A DNA stretch of 64,000 bases from Planctomicrobium sp051466335 (GTDB lineage Bacteria > Planctomycetota > Planctomycetia > Planctomycetales > Planctomycetaceae): the NCBI RefSeq assembly GCF_051466335.1, contig NZ_CP195793.1, positions 434,001-498,000 on the forward strand, in the 5' to 3' direction. Shown piece after piece: positions 18,282 through 26,817 of the stretch (positions are counted from its first letter, which is position 1; each line of letters opens with the position of its first letter). The notes under the pieces were generated by a model. It did no database searches. It saw nothing but the letters and a program-made list of their open reading frames with translations, and was not told the DNA's origin. The translations under genes and the position numbers were made by a program.

Positions 18282-21200
18282 ATGTTGAATTTGATTTTCG
18301 GTACTCCCCGACTGCTCATCACGCTCTGCGTTGTGATTCTGTTCGAAGGTTCTCTGTTTGCGCAGCAAGACCTTCCATTTCCATTTCCCACCCAGCTTCC
18401 GGCCCCGCAAACTCCGGTTCCCGCTGCTCAGGAAACGCCACCTGCAACTCCTGCGACTCCACCGCCAGCGGTGGAGACTCCGTCTGCGAACTCAGCTGAA
18501 GCGCAGGCTGCTAGCCAGGTCACAGCCAAAAGCCTTGATGATCTGAAGAAATCTGTCGAAGGAGCGACGGACCTCAGTGATGAACTGAAAAAATCCACTC
18601 TCGAAATCATTGAACAAGCTCGCGCAGAGCTGAATCAGGAAAGCGAAAATGTCCTCAACCTGAAAAGCTGGCAACAGCTGACCAGCGAAATTGAAGCAGC
18701 CCGTCAGAAGGCCCAGGCCGACATCACCAATTCATTGCGAGAAAAGCCTCAACGCTTTCTCGATCTGGACACACTTCCAAAACTCGAGCAGGCTCTGGCC
18801 AGTAAACAGCAGGAACTGGTTCATGCTCAAAACGAACTCTCTCAGACCGACAAGCGAATCGCTGACCGCACTGCCCGACAGAAGGCGATTAAGGATCGCT
18901 TGGCTCTGATTCCGGGTGAAGTCGATGCACTCAACGCCGAGCTTACAAAGCTAGCTGTTGAAACGGAAAATCCTCTCAACGTCAACGCCCGCCGACTGCG
19001 CGTCCTTGCTCACCTGAAAAAGCTGGCGAGTGAACCGGCAGCTTTGCAGGCTGAGGCGGCTTATCGAACCGCTCAGGAGGCTGCAAACCTCATTCAGCTT
19101 GCCAAGCAGGACTGGACCGCAAAAGTCGCACGACTCAAAGAAGAAGTCACGACATTGCAGCGGGATGTCCTCCGTAAAAAGAGCTCAGAAGCAAAGGACA
19201 GAGCGTCCGTTGCAAAGGGAGATGCGGAATCAACCGACATCCCCGAGATCAAGGAAATCTATCTTGAAAACGTGAATCTGGTTGAGCAGGAAATCTCCTA
19301 TCGAGAAAAGGAGAAGAGGCTTAACGAAGAGTTCGCCCGATCGAAGGTGACCACCGATGCAATTAACGACAAACGGAAAGACCTTGAAAACCGTAAGCTA
19401 AAAATCGGGAACAGCAAGTCCTTTGGAATCCGTCTTCAGAAGGAGCGTCGGTTCCTTCCGGACATCAAGAACGTGCAGAATGAAATTGCCGAGCGGGGTC
19501 CTGAATATCAGGATGCCCAGATCAATCTCAGTGAAATTGCCTCACAGATTTCCATGCTTGGAAATCTTGAAACCCGGATTACAGACACTGCTCGGCGTAT
19601 TTCCAGTAGGCTCATTACCGATGAAGATTCGGACGAACGCCGGGATCTGGAATGGCAAATCACCAATCAGGTTCGAAACGCATTCTCTCAACAACAGAAG
19701 TATCTAACGGAACTTCAGGCAGCCAACGACGGCTACATCAACGCTCTCGATGAGTTGCACACTCAGGAGAACCTCCTGATCACTGCGACTCAGGAGTTCC
19801 AGAACTTCATCAATCAGAACATTCTCTGGGTGCCGACAAACAGTGTCCTGACTTTCCAGGCGATCCTGAACGACCATGCAGGTTTCGAACAACTCTTTTC
19901 ACTCTCGAGTCTGGATGTCATCAGGAAACGGTATCGTCGCGACGCATTGGACCACATTGGCACCTATGCACTGGCTGGCTTCATCTGGCTGGGAATCGTG
20001 TTCACGATCAAGCGGCAACGCACTGCAATCCGGACGAATGGTCAAAAGGCAAGCAGTCGTCTGAACACATCGATGACCCCCACATGGACAGCATTATTCT
20101 GGACATTCGTGAAATCGTTGCTGATTCCATTCCCGCTCCTGTTTCTTAGCTGGCGAGGACTGAACTTCAGCGGTGAAGTTCAGCTAATTGCACGGTTTTT
20201 CTACATCCTGTCGATCTGGATCTGGTGGCTGGAATTCGTCATCAACACCTGCCGCGACCGTGGCCTCGGTGTCGCCCATTTCCAATGGCCGGAGCGGGTC
20301 AATCGGGTGATTGTTCGACAACTCTCAACATTCGTCACACTCTCAACGCCGATCATTTTCGCTGTGGCGATCATGAAATTCCGAACCGGTGAAGGGGAGT
20401 CCCTGCCGCTGGAACGAGTTTTCAGCATCATTTTCCTGCTGCTTCTTGCAAACTGTTTGCACTGGCTGACATCTCGTCAGAGCGGGATTCTCAAGGAGTG
20501 GATCGCGTCACATCCCGGAGGATGGTTAGATCGACTGGCTGGCCTCTGGAATCTCATTGGCGTCAGTCTTCCGCTCTTTCTCGCGGGCCTCACAATCTTT
20601 GGTTACTCGTACGCATCCGGGCAGCTTTCCATCCGTTTGGCACAATCGATCATGGCGGTCTTCTTCGCCATTTTCGCCAAGGACTTGTGCGTCCGTTGGT
20701 TGACCCTACGGCAGCGACGACTGGCAATCGAGCATGCACGCGAAGTTCGTGCTGCTCTCGCAGAAGCCGAAAAAAATCAGGATGACGGGTTACCGCCCGC
20801 GAAATCACCCCCTCCACAGGAAGTGCGTACGAATCTTGTCGAAGTGAGCATGCAGACACGAAGGCTGCTGAACACAACGATTGTCGTGCTGCTCGCGACC
20901 TCCATGTGGTTCATCTGGATCGATGTCCTCCCCGCGCTGCAGAGGCTCGACGATGTACGCATCCCGTTACTTGGGCTATCGCTGGCTCGCGTGTTGATTG
21001 CGGGCGTATCGATCGTCATTTTCACGACGTTATGCCGCAATATTCCGGGTCTTCTGGAGATGTTGCTGCTGGAACGACTTCCGATCGATCGTTCGGTCCG
21101 ATACGCGGTGGGAGCGCTGACCAGTTACGCCATCGCTGCGATTGGCATCTACGTCTTTGGCAATTCGCTTGGAATCAAATGGGAGAACGTCCAATGGTTG

Positions 21201-21875
21201 GCGGCGGCGTTGACGTTTGGTCTCGGTTTCGGGCTTCAAGAGATCTTCGCCAACTTCATCTCTGGATTGATCATTCTCTTCGAGCAGCCAGTTCGCGTCG
21301 GGGACGTTGTCACGATCGATCAGGTGACCGGTTCGGTCAGCAGAATTCAGATTCGTTCAACGACCATCGTGGACTGGGACTGCAAGGAATACATTGTTCC
21401 CAATAAGGACATCATTACCGGACGACTGCTGAACTGGACGCTGTCCAATACAACAAATCGCCTCACATTTAACGTGAAAGTCCCTCATGGGACCGACCCT
21501 TTGCTGGTCCGTGAAATGCTCCTGCAGATTGCGAAAACTCAGCCACACGTCATGGCCGATCCATCGCCTGTCGTCGCATTCGACAACTTCACCGAGAATG
21601 GACTGAACTTTGTGATTCGTCTCTACCTGCCGACAATGGAGTTTCGAACAGACACCATCCATCAAATGCACGTGAGAATTCTTCAGGAATTCGCTGCTGC
21701 CAAGATCGAAATTCCTTACCCACATCGAGAGCTTCGCATCATTCCTGGAAAAGTGGCCGTTCCCCCTGAGCTGACAACAGCCGTCGTGGCACCGCTCCCT
21801 CCAGCGCCCGTCGACAACGGTGCTCCGGCCCCGGCCACACCCAATACGACAGCACCGGCACACTCCAACATTTGA
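18282..21875 (+). CDS. Large mechanosensitive channel, MscS family (MscK/KefA-like)
   Basis: 1197 residues. After a signal peptide (ending near GSLFAQ) and a Pro-rich segment comes a long helical, coiled-coil periplasmic region (about 60-540). Around ten hydrophobic segments follow (about 555-970). The C-terminal MscS domain shows GLGFGLQEIFANFISG (pore helix TM3) and the beta domain with RVGDVVTIDQVTG and VPNKDIITG. The architecture is that of MscK/MscM channels that release solutes on osmotic downshift, in the inner membrane. It ends in an Ala/Pro/Thr-rich tail. The ATG at 18282 is preferred because the signal peptide starts there. Confidence 0.93.
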   Translation: MLNLIFGTPRLLITLCVVILFEGSLFAQQDLPFPFPTQLPAPQTPVPAAQETPPATPATPPPAVETPSANSAEAQAASQVTAKSLDDLKKSVEGATDLSDELKKSTLEIIEQARAELNQESENVLNLKSWQQLTSEIEAARQKAQADITNSLREKPQRFLDLDTLPKLEQALASKQQELVHAQNELSQTDKRIADRTARQKAIKDRLALIPGEVDALNAELTKLAVETENPLNVNARRLRVLAHLKKLASEPAALQAEAAYRTAQEAANLIQLAKQDWTAKVARLKEEVTTLQRDVLRKKSSEAKDRASVAKGDAESTDIPEIKEIYLENVNLVEQEISYREKEKRLNEEFARSKVTTDAINDKRKDLENRKLKIGNSKSFGIRLQKERRFLPDIKNVQNEIAERGPEYQDAQINLSEIASQISMLGNLETRITDTARRISSRLITDEDSDERRDLEWQITNQVRNAFSQQQKYLTELQAANDGYINALDELHTQENLLITATQEFQNFINQNILWVPTNSVLTFQAILNDHAGFEQLFSLSSLDVIRKRYRRDALDHIGTYALAGFIWLGIVFTIKRQRTAIRTNGQKASSRLNTSMTPTWTALFWTFVKSLLIPFPLLFLSWRGLNFSGEVQLIARFFYILSIWIWWLEFVINTCRDRGLGVAHFQWPERVNRVIVRQLSTFVTLSTPIIFAVAIMKFRTGEGESLPLERVFSIIFLLLLANCLHWLTSRQSGILKEWIASHPGGWLDRLAGLWNLIGVSLPLFLAGLTIFGYSYASGQLSIRLAQSIMAVFFAIFAKDLCVRWLTLRQRRLAIEHAREVRAALAEAEKNQDDGLPPAKSPPPQEVRTNLVEVSMQTRRLLNTTIVVLLATSMWFIWIDVLPALQRLDDVRIPLLGLSLARVLIAGVSIVIFTTLCRNIPGLLEMLLLERLPIDRSVRYAVGALTSYAIAAIGIYVFGNSLGIKWENVQWLAAALTFGLGFGLQEIFANFISGLIILFEQPVRVGDVVTIDQVTGSVSRIQIRSTTIVDWDCKEYIVPNKDIITGRLLNWTLSNTTNRLTFNVKVPHGTDPLLVREMLLQIAKTQPHVMADPSPVVAFDNFTENGLNFVIRLYLPTMEFRTDTIHQMHVRILQEFAAAKIEIPYPHRELRIIPGKVAVPPELTTAVVAPLPPAPVDNGAPAPATPNTTAPAHSNI

Positions 21876-21918
21876 AAAATTTCTCATCCCGTTCGCCGGC
21901 AGCATCAGAAAGTACGAC

Positions 21919-22773
21919 ATGAACCGGCTTCCACTCCAATTTCAGTTCTGGTGTTTCGCCGTTTTCGGTTTCTGCATTTCGTCTTCGATACTGCAGGGGA
22001 ACGATGTCGCACTGAAGACTCCGTTACATACTTTCGCCGGGGAGTTCCTCGATGTTGTCCCGGGAACAAGAGAGTTTCCTGCAACGATCTTCGTCGGCTC
22101 CAACAGAACCCCTTCGGAACAACCCGTTCACGAAGTCACCTTCAATCGACCTTTTCGCATCTCGAAATTCGAAGTCTGGCAGGACCTATACGAATCGGTG
22201 ATGAAGAAGAACCCAAGTCGCTGGAAGGGTTCCCGAAACTCGGTCGAACAGATCAGTTGGCACGAGGCGGTGGAATTTTGTCGACTCGCAACGATGGAGA
22301 TGCGTCGTTTGCAGCTCATCGCAGAGGACGAAGAAGTACGACTCCCGACAGAGTTCGAATGGGAGTACTGCTGCCGGGCGGGGACGTCCACACCGTACAG
22401 TTTTGGAGATGAGGCTCAAAATCCGGGTGAGAAACTTCCCGTCGCTTCCATACTGAACGAGTATGCCTGGCATACCGGGAACGCTGCCGGGAACGATCCT
22501 GCTGTCGGCGTTCTTAAGCCCAATCCATGGGGCCTGTTCGATATGCATGGATATCTGTGGGAATACTGCTCCGACCCTTGGAGTTCGAATTATGAAAAGG
22601 TCACTTCCCAGCAGCCTGACTCCCTGGCGAGAAGGTGCGTTCTTCGCGGTGGATCCTGGAAAGATCCGGCAGATCGATTGACCTCAACATATCGCATCCC
22701 ATGGAACAAAACAGATCGAAGTGATGCCGTTGGATTTCGGTGCGTCATCAGTAAAGTGGCCGTAAATGAATAG
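21919..22773 (+). CDS. SUMF1/FGE-fold secreted protein, probably not a formylglycine generator
   Basis: 284 residues with a signal peptide and a formylglycine-generating-enzyme fold: VTFNRPFRISKFEV, LPTEFEWEYCCRAG, NPWGLFDMHGYLWEYCSD and VLRGGSWKD, ending in GFRCVIS. The paired active-site cysteines of true FGE, expected shortly after the RGGS motif, are not present there (that stretch reads KDPADRLTSTYR). It is therefore more likely a non-catalytic or otherwise specialised member, as many SUMF1-domain paralogues are. ATG at 21919 is chosen as the start of the signal peptide; 43 bases after the MscS gene. Its end overlaps the next gene by 8 bases. Confidence 0.85.
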   Translation: MNRLPLQFQFWCFAVFGFCISSSILQGNDVALKTPLHTFAGEFLDVVPGTREFPATIFVGSNRTPSEQPVHEVTFNRPFRISKFEVWQDLYESVMKKNPSRWKGSRNSVEQISWHEAVEFCRLATMEMRRLQLIAEDEEVRLPTEFEWEYCCRAGTSTPYSFGDEAQNPGEKLPVASILNEYAWHTGNAAGNDPAVGVLKPNPWGLFDMHGYLWEYCSDPWSSNYEKVTSQQPDSLARRCVLRGGSWKDPADRLTSTYRIPWNKTDRSDAVGFRCVISKVAVNE

Positions 22774-23008
22774 ATATGAAGACGATGACCTGGACGACGA
22801 CTATCCGGAAGATAGCGAGGATCACGGAACGATCCCTTGTCCGTCCTGCGGGGCAGATATTTACGAAGATGCCCCGCAATGTCCGATCTGTGGAGAGTAC
22901 GTCACATCGACTTCTCGTTCAGCTTGGGATGGTAAACCTCTCTGGTATATCATCATTGGGCTGGCTGGAATATTTGCCGTAATTGGAAGCATGTTCATCG
23001 TGATCTAG
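22766..23008 (+). CDS. Small zinc-ribbon membrane protein
   Basis: 80 residues. An acidic N-terminus is followed by a zinc ribbon with two CPxCG knuckles (CPSCG and CPICG, 13 residues apart) and a single C-terminal transmembrane helix (about 58-80). It overlaps the SUMF1-domain gene by 8 bases, so they are probably co-translated. The function is unknown. The TAG stop is also the first three bases of the dispersed repeat copy 2. Confidence 0.8.
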   Translation: MNRYEDDDLDDDYPEDSEDHGTIPCPSCGADIYEDAPQCPICGEYVTSTSRSAWDGKPLWYIIIGLAGIFAVIGSMFIVI

Positions 23009-23105
23009 CCCCTGTCTCAGGTGTATGTGGCGGCGAATGGTGGCAAAAACTCATTCAATCGCCGCGTTTATCGCCGACGGAATGCCGCACTCTCGCAAGA
23101 GTCGC
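23006..23105 (+). repeat. Dispersed structured repeat, copy 2
   Basis: 100 bases matching 3060-3158 with about 85% identity in the same orientation. It begins at the stop codon of the zinc-ribbon gene. Hairpins differ from copy 1 but are partly kept: CCTG-TCT-CAGG at the 5' end, GCGGCGA/TCGCCGC in the middle, ACTCT/AGAGT at the 3' end. The remaining 179 bases to mgtE hold no gene that I can support. Confidence 0.75.
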
Positions 23106-23284
23106 ACTTGCAAGAGTCTCATCAACAATCTTCATTACGGAGTCGATCTATAAAGCAAACAAAGTTTGCTTCCCCTCATTCGCTACGACATCCACCTGCG
23201 TCACTAATTCGACTCAGTCGCTCCCAATCAATGTCGTTGCTATGATCGGCAATTCACCCTCGGCATTCATCAAGTTCACCCTGC

Positions 23285-24643
23285 ATGTCGCACTCGATTT
23301 ATCACTCACTCCTGCTTCCTGACCTGCTTGTCATGCTCCAAGAGAATGACGAAGCGGGGTTGCGGGAATTTTGTGAGGCATTGCATTCGGGAGTTGCCGC
23401 GGAAGTCCTTGAAGGCCTCGAACCAGAGCAGGCATGGAAGGTCCTTTCCCACTGTCCGCCACAACGTGAAGCGGAAATTTTCTCCTTCTTTTCGCTGCCA
23501 GCGCAGGTCGGGCTCGTAGATATTATTCCCGCGGAACAACTCTCTCGAATCATCGAAGAGATGTCGGCCGACGACCGCGTCGATTTACTGGAACGGATGG
23601 ACCCGGAGCACGTCGAGCATTTGCTGCGATTCGTCGCGCAAGCTGAGCGGGCAGACATTCGCAAGCTACTCTCCTATCCGGAGGGGAGCGCTGGCTCGAT
23701 CATGACAACCGAGTACGCGTGGCTCCCTTCGGATGTCACGGTACAGGAAGCCCTCGAACGACTCAGGCTGCAAGCCCCGAGCCGCGAAACGATCTATTAC
23801 ATCTACGTTACTGATGAATCGCGTCACTTGATCGGGTTTGTTTCGCTCGGAACACTGATTCAGGCGAAGCCGTCCGCCAAAGTGGGCGACGTCATGCAAC
23901 GTGACGTCATCTCATTCAGGGTGGATGACGATCAGGAAATGGTCGCGAACGAAATCGCCCATTACGGATTTATCGCCATCCCGGTCGTCGATCACCAAAA
24001 TCGCCTCGTGGGAATCGTCACCTATGACGACGCAGCGGAGGTCATTCAGGAAGAAGCAACAGAAGACGCCTATCTCGCAGGGGGGATGACACCTCTAGAA
24101 GATAGCTACGTCGACACTCCTTTCTTCGAATTGGCCTGGAAACGGGGGATGTGGCTCGTCATTTTGCTGGGTGCAGCCTCTCTCACTGCACAAGTGCTCA
24201 ATTTCTTTGAGCACCAGGACGAGATGAACTGGATGGTTCTCTTTCTTCCTATGGTACTTGCCAGTGGCGGAAACGCCGGATCTCAATCTGCGACACTCAT
24301 GATCCGGGCACTGGCCCTCAATGAGACTAATGGCCGCGTTCAATGGATCGCGTGGCGGGAAACCCGAATTGGCGCACTACTAGGTCTGGTGCTGGCATTC
24401 GCCTCCCTGATTGTCGCCCTGTTCATGGTCGGCCCTCCGGCAGCCTATGTCGTGAGCCTCACCATTTTTCTCGTCGTCACATCAGGGACAATTCTAGGGG
24501 CAATGCTCCCGTTGCTGCTCAAGCGAGTTGGCCTCGACCCCGCGTTCATGTCGAATCCACTGATCGCATCACTCAGCGATATGCTCGGGGTCCTCCTCTA
24601 TTACAACGCTGCCCGCATGATGGTCGGTCTGTTCCAGAACTGA
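23285..24643 (+). CDS. mgtE: Magnesium transporter MgtE
   Basis: 452 residues, the normal MgtE length and layout. The cytoplasmic N domain (about 1-125) has helical repeats; a CBS pair follows (about 135-255; IMTTEYAWLP and VMQRDVISF mark the two units). The C-terminal membrane domain with five helices (about 285-452) includes the conserved GGNAGSQSATLMIRAL segment that lines the pore. MgtE is an inner-membrane Mg2+ channel closed by Mg2+ bound between the N and CBS domains. Stand-alone gene; the ATG at 23285 gives the expected N-terminus. Confidence 0.96.
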   Translation: MSHSIYHSLLLPDLLVMLQENDEAGLREFCEALHSGVAAEVLEGLEPEQAWKVLSHCPPQREAEIFSFFSLPAQVGLVDIIPAEQLSRIIEEMSADDRVDLLERMDPEHVEHLLRFVAQAERADIRKLLSYPEGSAGSIMTTEYAWLPSDVTVQEALERLRLQAPSRETIYYIYVTDESRHLIGFVSLGTLIQAKPSAKVGDVMQRDVISFRVDDDQEMVANEIAHYGFIAIPVVDHQNRLVGIVTYDDAAEVIQEEATEDAYLAGGMTPLEDSYVDTPFFELAWKRGMWLVILLGAASLTAQVLNFFEHQDEMNWMVLFLPMVLASGGNAGSQSATLMIRALALNETNGRVQWIAWRETRIGALLGLVLAFASLIVALFMVGPPAAYVVSLTIFLVVTSGTILGAMLPLLLKRVGLDPAFMSNPLIASLSDMLGVLLYYNAARMMVGLFQN

Positions 24644-24919
24644 TCAGACAGATTCCTGAAGAGCAAGCTCATTGCCGCCCCATGGTCTGCGCACCGCGTC
24701 GACAGAGCAGCGCGCCAGAGTGCGATCTTGGTTTCATGATTTGCCTCCCTTTTTTCCTGATTCTTTCACCAAATCTCGAAAAACGTCAAAGAATCAACGA
24801 AGATTCAGGTGCTCACCGCGAGTAAAGGAATTGGACAACCCCGTCCATCAATTTCCTAGTATCACCTCACCACTTCAACGGTACGTGGATCGTTCGATCC
24901 AAGCAGCGGAGATAACTTT

Positions 24920-25630
24920 ATGGAACTTCGTAAAAGAGTTTGGCCTCATCTTTGTCTCGCCGGACTTTTGACACTCTCAGCCGCAGATATCTCCTTTGCT
25001 CAAGGAGGACGTAACAAGCAGCCTAATGTGAAAACACTTGATAACGCTGCAGAGAAGGCTCAGAGTGAGTACCTGAAAAATCTCGCTGACCTCGCTGGCC
25101 AATATGAAGAAGCTGGGGACATCACCAAAGCGAGCGAAATGCTCAAAGGCATCCTGAAAGTCAAACCAGACATCGAACAAGTCAAGAACAAGCTGAAGAT
25201 GTTCGATGAGGCAGTCTTCAAAGAAAACGTGCAGATGGTCGATCTCGATCCCGGTGCTGGCTGGATGCCGGTCGGAGTCATGGTGGCCAAAGACAAACCG
25301 ATTCGTATCGAAGCGGAAGGAAATTTCAAATTCACCCTCAGCGATTCCCTCACCCCCAATGGATACCAGAAGGGTGACCTGATCCACGGTGTTCAGGAAG
25401 GAATTCCTTATGGTGGATTGATGGGAGTTGTCGGCAAAGCGGGCGACACATCCAAAGGCCAGAAAGATCCCAAAGATCTTCCGACGCCCATCTTTGTTGG
25501 CACTCAGAAAGAATTTGTGCCGACCGAGAGCGGACCGCTCTTATTGCGGGTCAATCTCCCAGCAGGGGCCAAGTGCACCGGAAAGATCAAAGTCCGCATC
25601 TCAGGAAACATCGCTCCGTTCTCACGGTAG
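24920..25630 (+). CDS. Secreted protein with a PA-IL (LecA)-like C-terminal domain
   Basis: 236 residues. ATG at 24920 follows GGAG with a good spacer. A signal peptide ends near ISFAQG. Residues about 40-105 form a helical, TPR-like hairpin. The C-terminal part (about 110-236) contains a beta-sandwich pattern with IPYGGLMGVVGKAG, PIFVGTQKEF and GPLLLRVNLP, resembling the order of motifs in PA-IL galactose-binding lectins and related carbohydrate-binding domains. Sugar binding is therefore possible but not shown. Single gene; the 276 bases upstream, after mgtE, hold no gene that I can support. Confidence 0.7.
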   Translation: MELRKRVWPHLCLAGLLTLSAADISFAQGGRNKQPNVKTLDNAAEKAQSEYLKNLADLAGQYEEAGDITKASEMLKGILKVKPDIEQVKNKLKMFDEAVFKENVQMVDLDPGAGWMPVGVMVAKDKPIRIEAEGNFKFTLSDSLTPNGYQKGDLIHGVQEGIPYGGLMGVVGKAGDTSKGQKDPKDLPTPIFVGTQKEFVPTESGPLLLRVNLPAGAKCTGKIKVRISGNIAPFSR

Positions 25631-25701
25631 TCTGCGGCTGAGCGGTGCTCGTGGGGCAGCCTCACCCACGCGAGATGATGCGATAGCGTTGAGCCTCAAA
25701 C

Positions 25702-25750
25702 AAAAAACAGGCAGTGAATGTGAGTATGCCGCTCACATTCACTGCCTGTT
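25702..25750. terminator. 18-bp perfect inverted repeat, terminator between convergent genes
   Basis: Arms 25707-25724 and 25732-25749 are perfect complements over 18 bp with a 7-base loop. On the minus strand the hairpin is followed by TTTTTTG, so it is a textbook terminator for the unknown gene at 25798-26292. On the plus strand it can also stop transcription from the secreted-protein gene, although the T-tail there is short. Confidence 0.9.
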
Positions 25751-25797
25751 GGAGAGGTCCCGCAAAAGACCTATTCTCAATGATTCATTCGCTTCAA

Positions 25798-26292
25798 CTA
25801 CGCGAGTTCGAAGCGGCCGTCCTGAAATTCTCTGAGCCCAGGACCGACACTATCAGGGGGACCAGCATGCAGCTGAAGCTTCACAGACTGCCCCATAATG
25901 AGTCCTTCAACAGTCAGCAATGACAGGTCTGAACAGGCGTCATAGCAAGCATGACTGCTCGGAAAAGCATTCCAGTACATCGCCTGGACGCTCTCGAATT
26001 CGTTGGTCAGCCCTTTCAGGTCAAACCGGAAGTTGACAGGGCGCATCTCTCCATCGCCTGGACCGCCAACAATCTCGAGCTCACCCAAAAAGAAGGCAAT
26101 CTCCCACGAGTTGTCGACATTGATACATTCGTAACCGACGCGGGCAACACCACTGAAGGGTTCAAACCGCTGTGATAAACGGTCAGCGAACTCAATCAAC
26201 CACGCAGGGAGCTGCGGCTTCACTGATCGTCGACCTTCCTGTTTCTCCAGTTTTCGAACGAGATGTCGAATTGCCAGATGAGAATGACTCAA
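25798..26292 (-). CDS. Conserved-looking protein of unknown function
   Basis: 164 residues, soluble, with no signal peptide or membrane segment. Composition is natural for a folded protein: alternating hydrophobic strands (WEIAFFLGELEIVGG, VNFRFDL) and a Cys/His-containing SSHACYDACSD stretch near residue 110. I do not recognise the family. A strong terminator lies directly downstream on the same strand, and no overlapping frame looks better, which supports a real gene. The neighbours are convergent on one side and a long gap on the other. Confidence 0.6.
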   Translation of the reverse strand: MSHSHLAIRHLVRKLEKQEGRRSVKPQLPAWLIEFADRLSQRFEPFSGVARVGYECINVDNSWEIAFFLGELEIVGGPGDGEMRPVNFRFDLKGLTNEFESVQAMYWNAFPSSHACYDACSDLSLLTVEGLIMGQSVKLQLHAGPPDSVGPGLREFQDGRFELA

Positions 26293-26741
26293 CCCTGTTT
26301 CCCCTTAGTCAATTGAACCGCATTAAACCTGCGGTCCTCGGCTCTGCTTGGCCGCGCGCCCCTGCGCCTCTTCCACATTGTCTCTTGCATTGAGTGTGGC
26401 GGAATGTCCTGGCTGCGATTCCTCCGCACCTTTGATATCGGGGAGTTACAAACTGGAATTCGATTGATTCTGCTCCATTCCGCGACGAACGCCGTGCTTA
26501 CGTCTCAGGGCGCGGAACATTCCGGACGTGACGAACTCCAGCACCTGTCCGCGCCGGATTCTTCATAAGCAGCAATTCTGAGTCATGATTCTGCGAAAGT
26601 TGGGTTATGCCGAATACTCCACTAAAACATCCCATTCGATCAGAAAAAGGGCTCCAGAAAGAACGGAAATGGAGTTGGTCGCCACCGCCTAAGGGTCAAT
26701 TCACAAACACTTTCAAGAATTCTGACAATTTTGGATTCTCC
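26293..26741. other. About 450 bp without a supported gene
   Basis: The gap between the unknown minus-strand gene and the terC terminator. Short frames such as 26607-26807 have unlikely composition. The promoter of the 25798-26292 gene should lie in it, but I could not pick one with confidence. Confidence 0.5.
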
Positions 26742-26787
26742 AAAAGAAAATCGGAGAGAGAACCTGCCTTCGCAGCGTTCTCCCCCC
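26742..26787 (-). terminator. Rho-independent terminator of the terC-like gene
   Basis: Arms 26753-26763 and 26777-26787 pair over 11 bp (two wobbles). On the minus strand the stem is followed by GATTTTCTTTT. It begins about 30 bases past the stop codon. Confidence 0.8.
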
Positions 26788-26817
26788 GATTGTTAACCCA
26801 CTCTTAATTGTCAGGAT

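Noticed and set aside
26607..26807. 66-codon frame before the terC terminator
   Set aside because: Overlaps the terminator hairpin of terC and has no domain or ribosome site.
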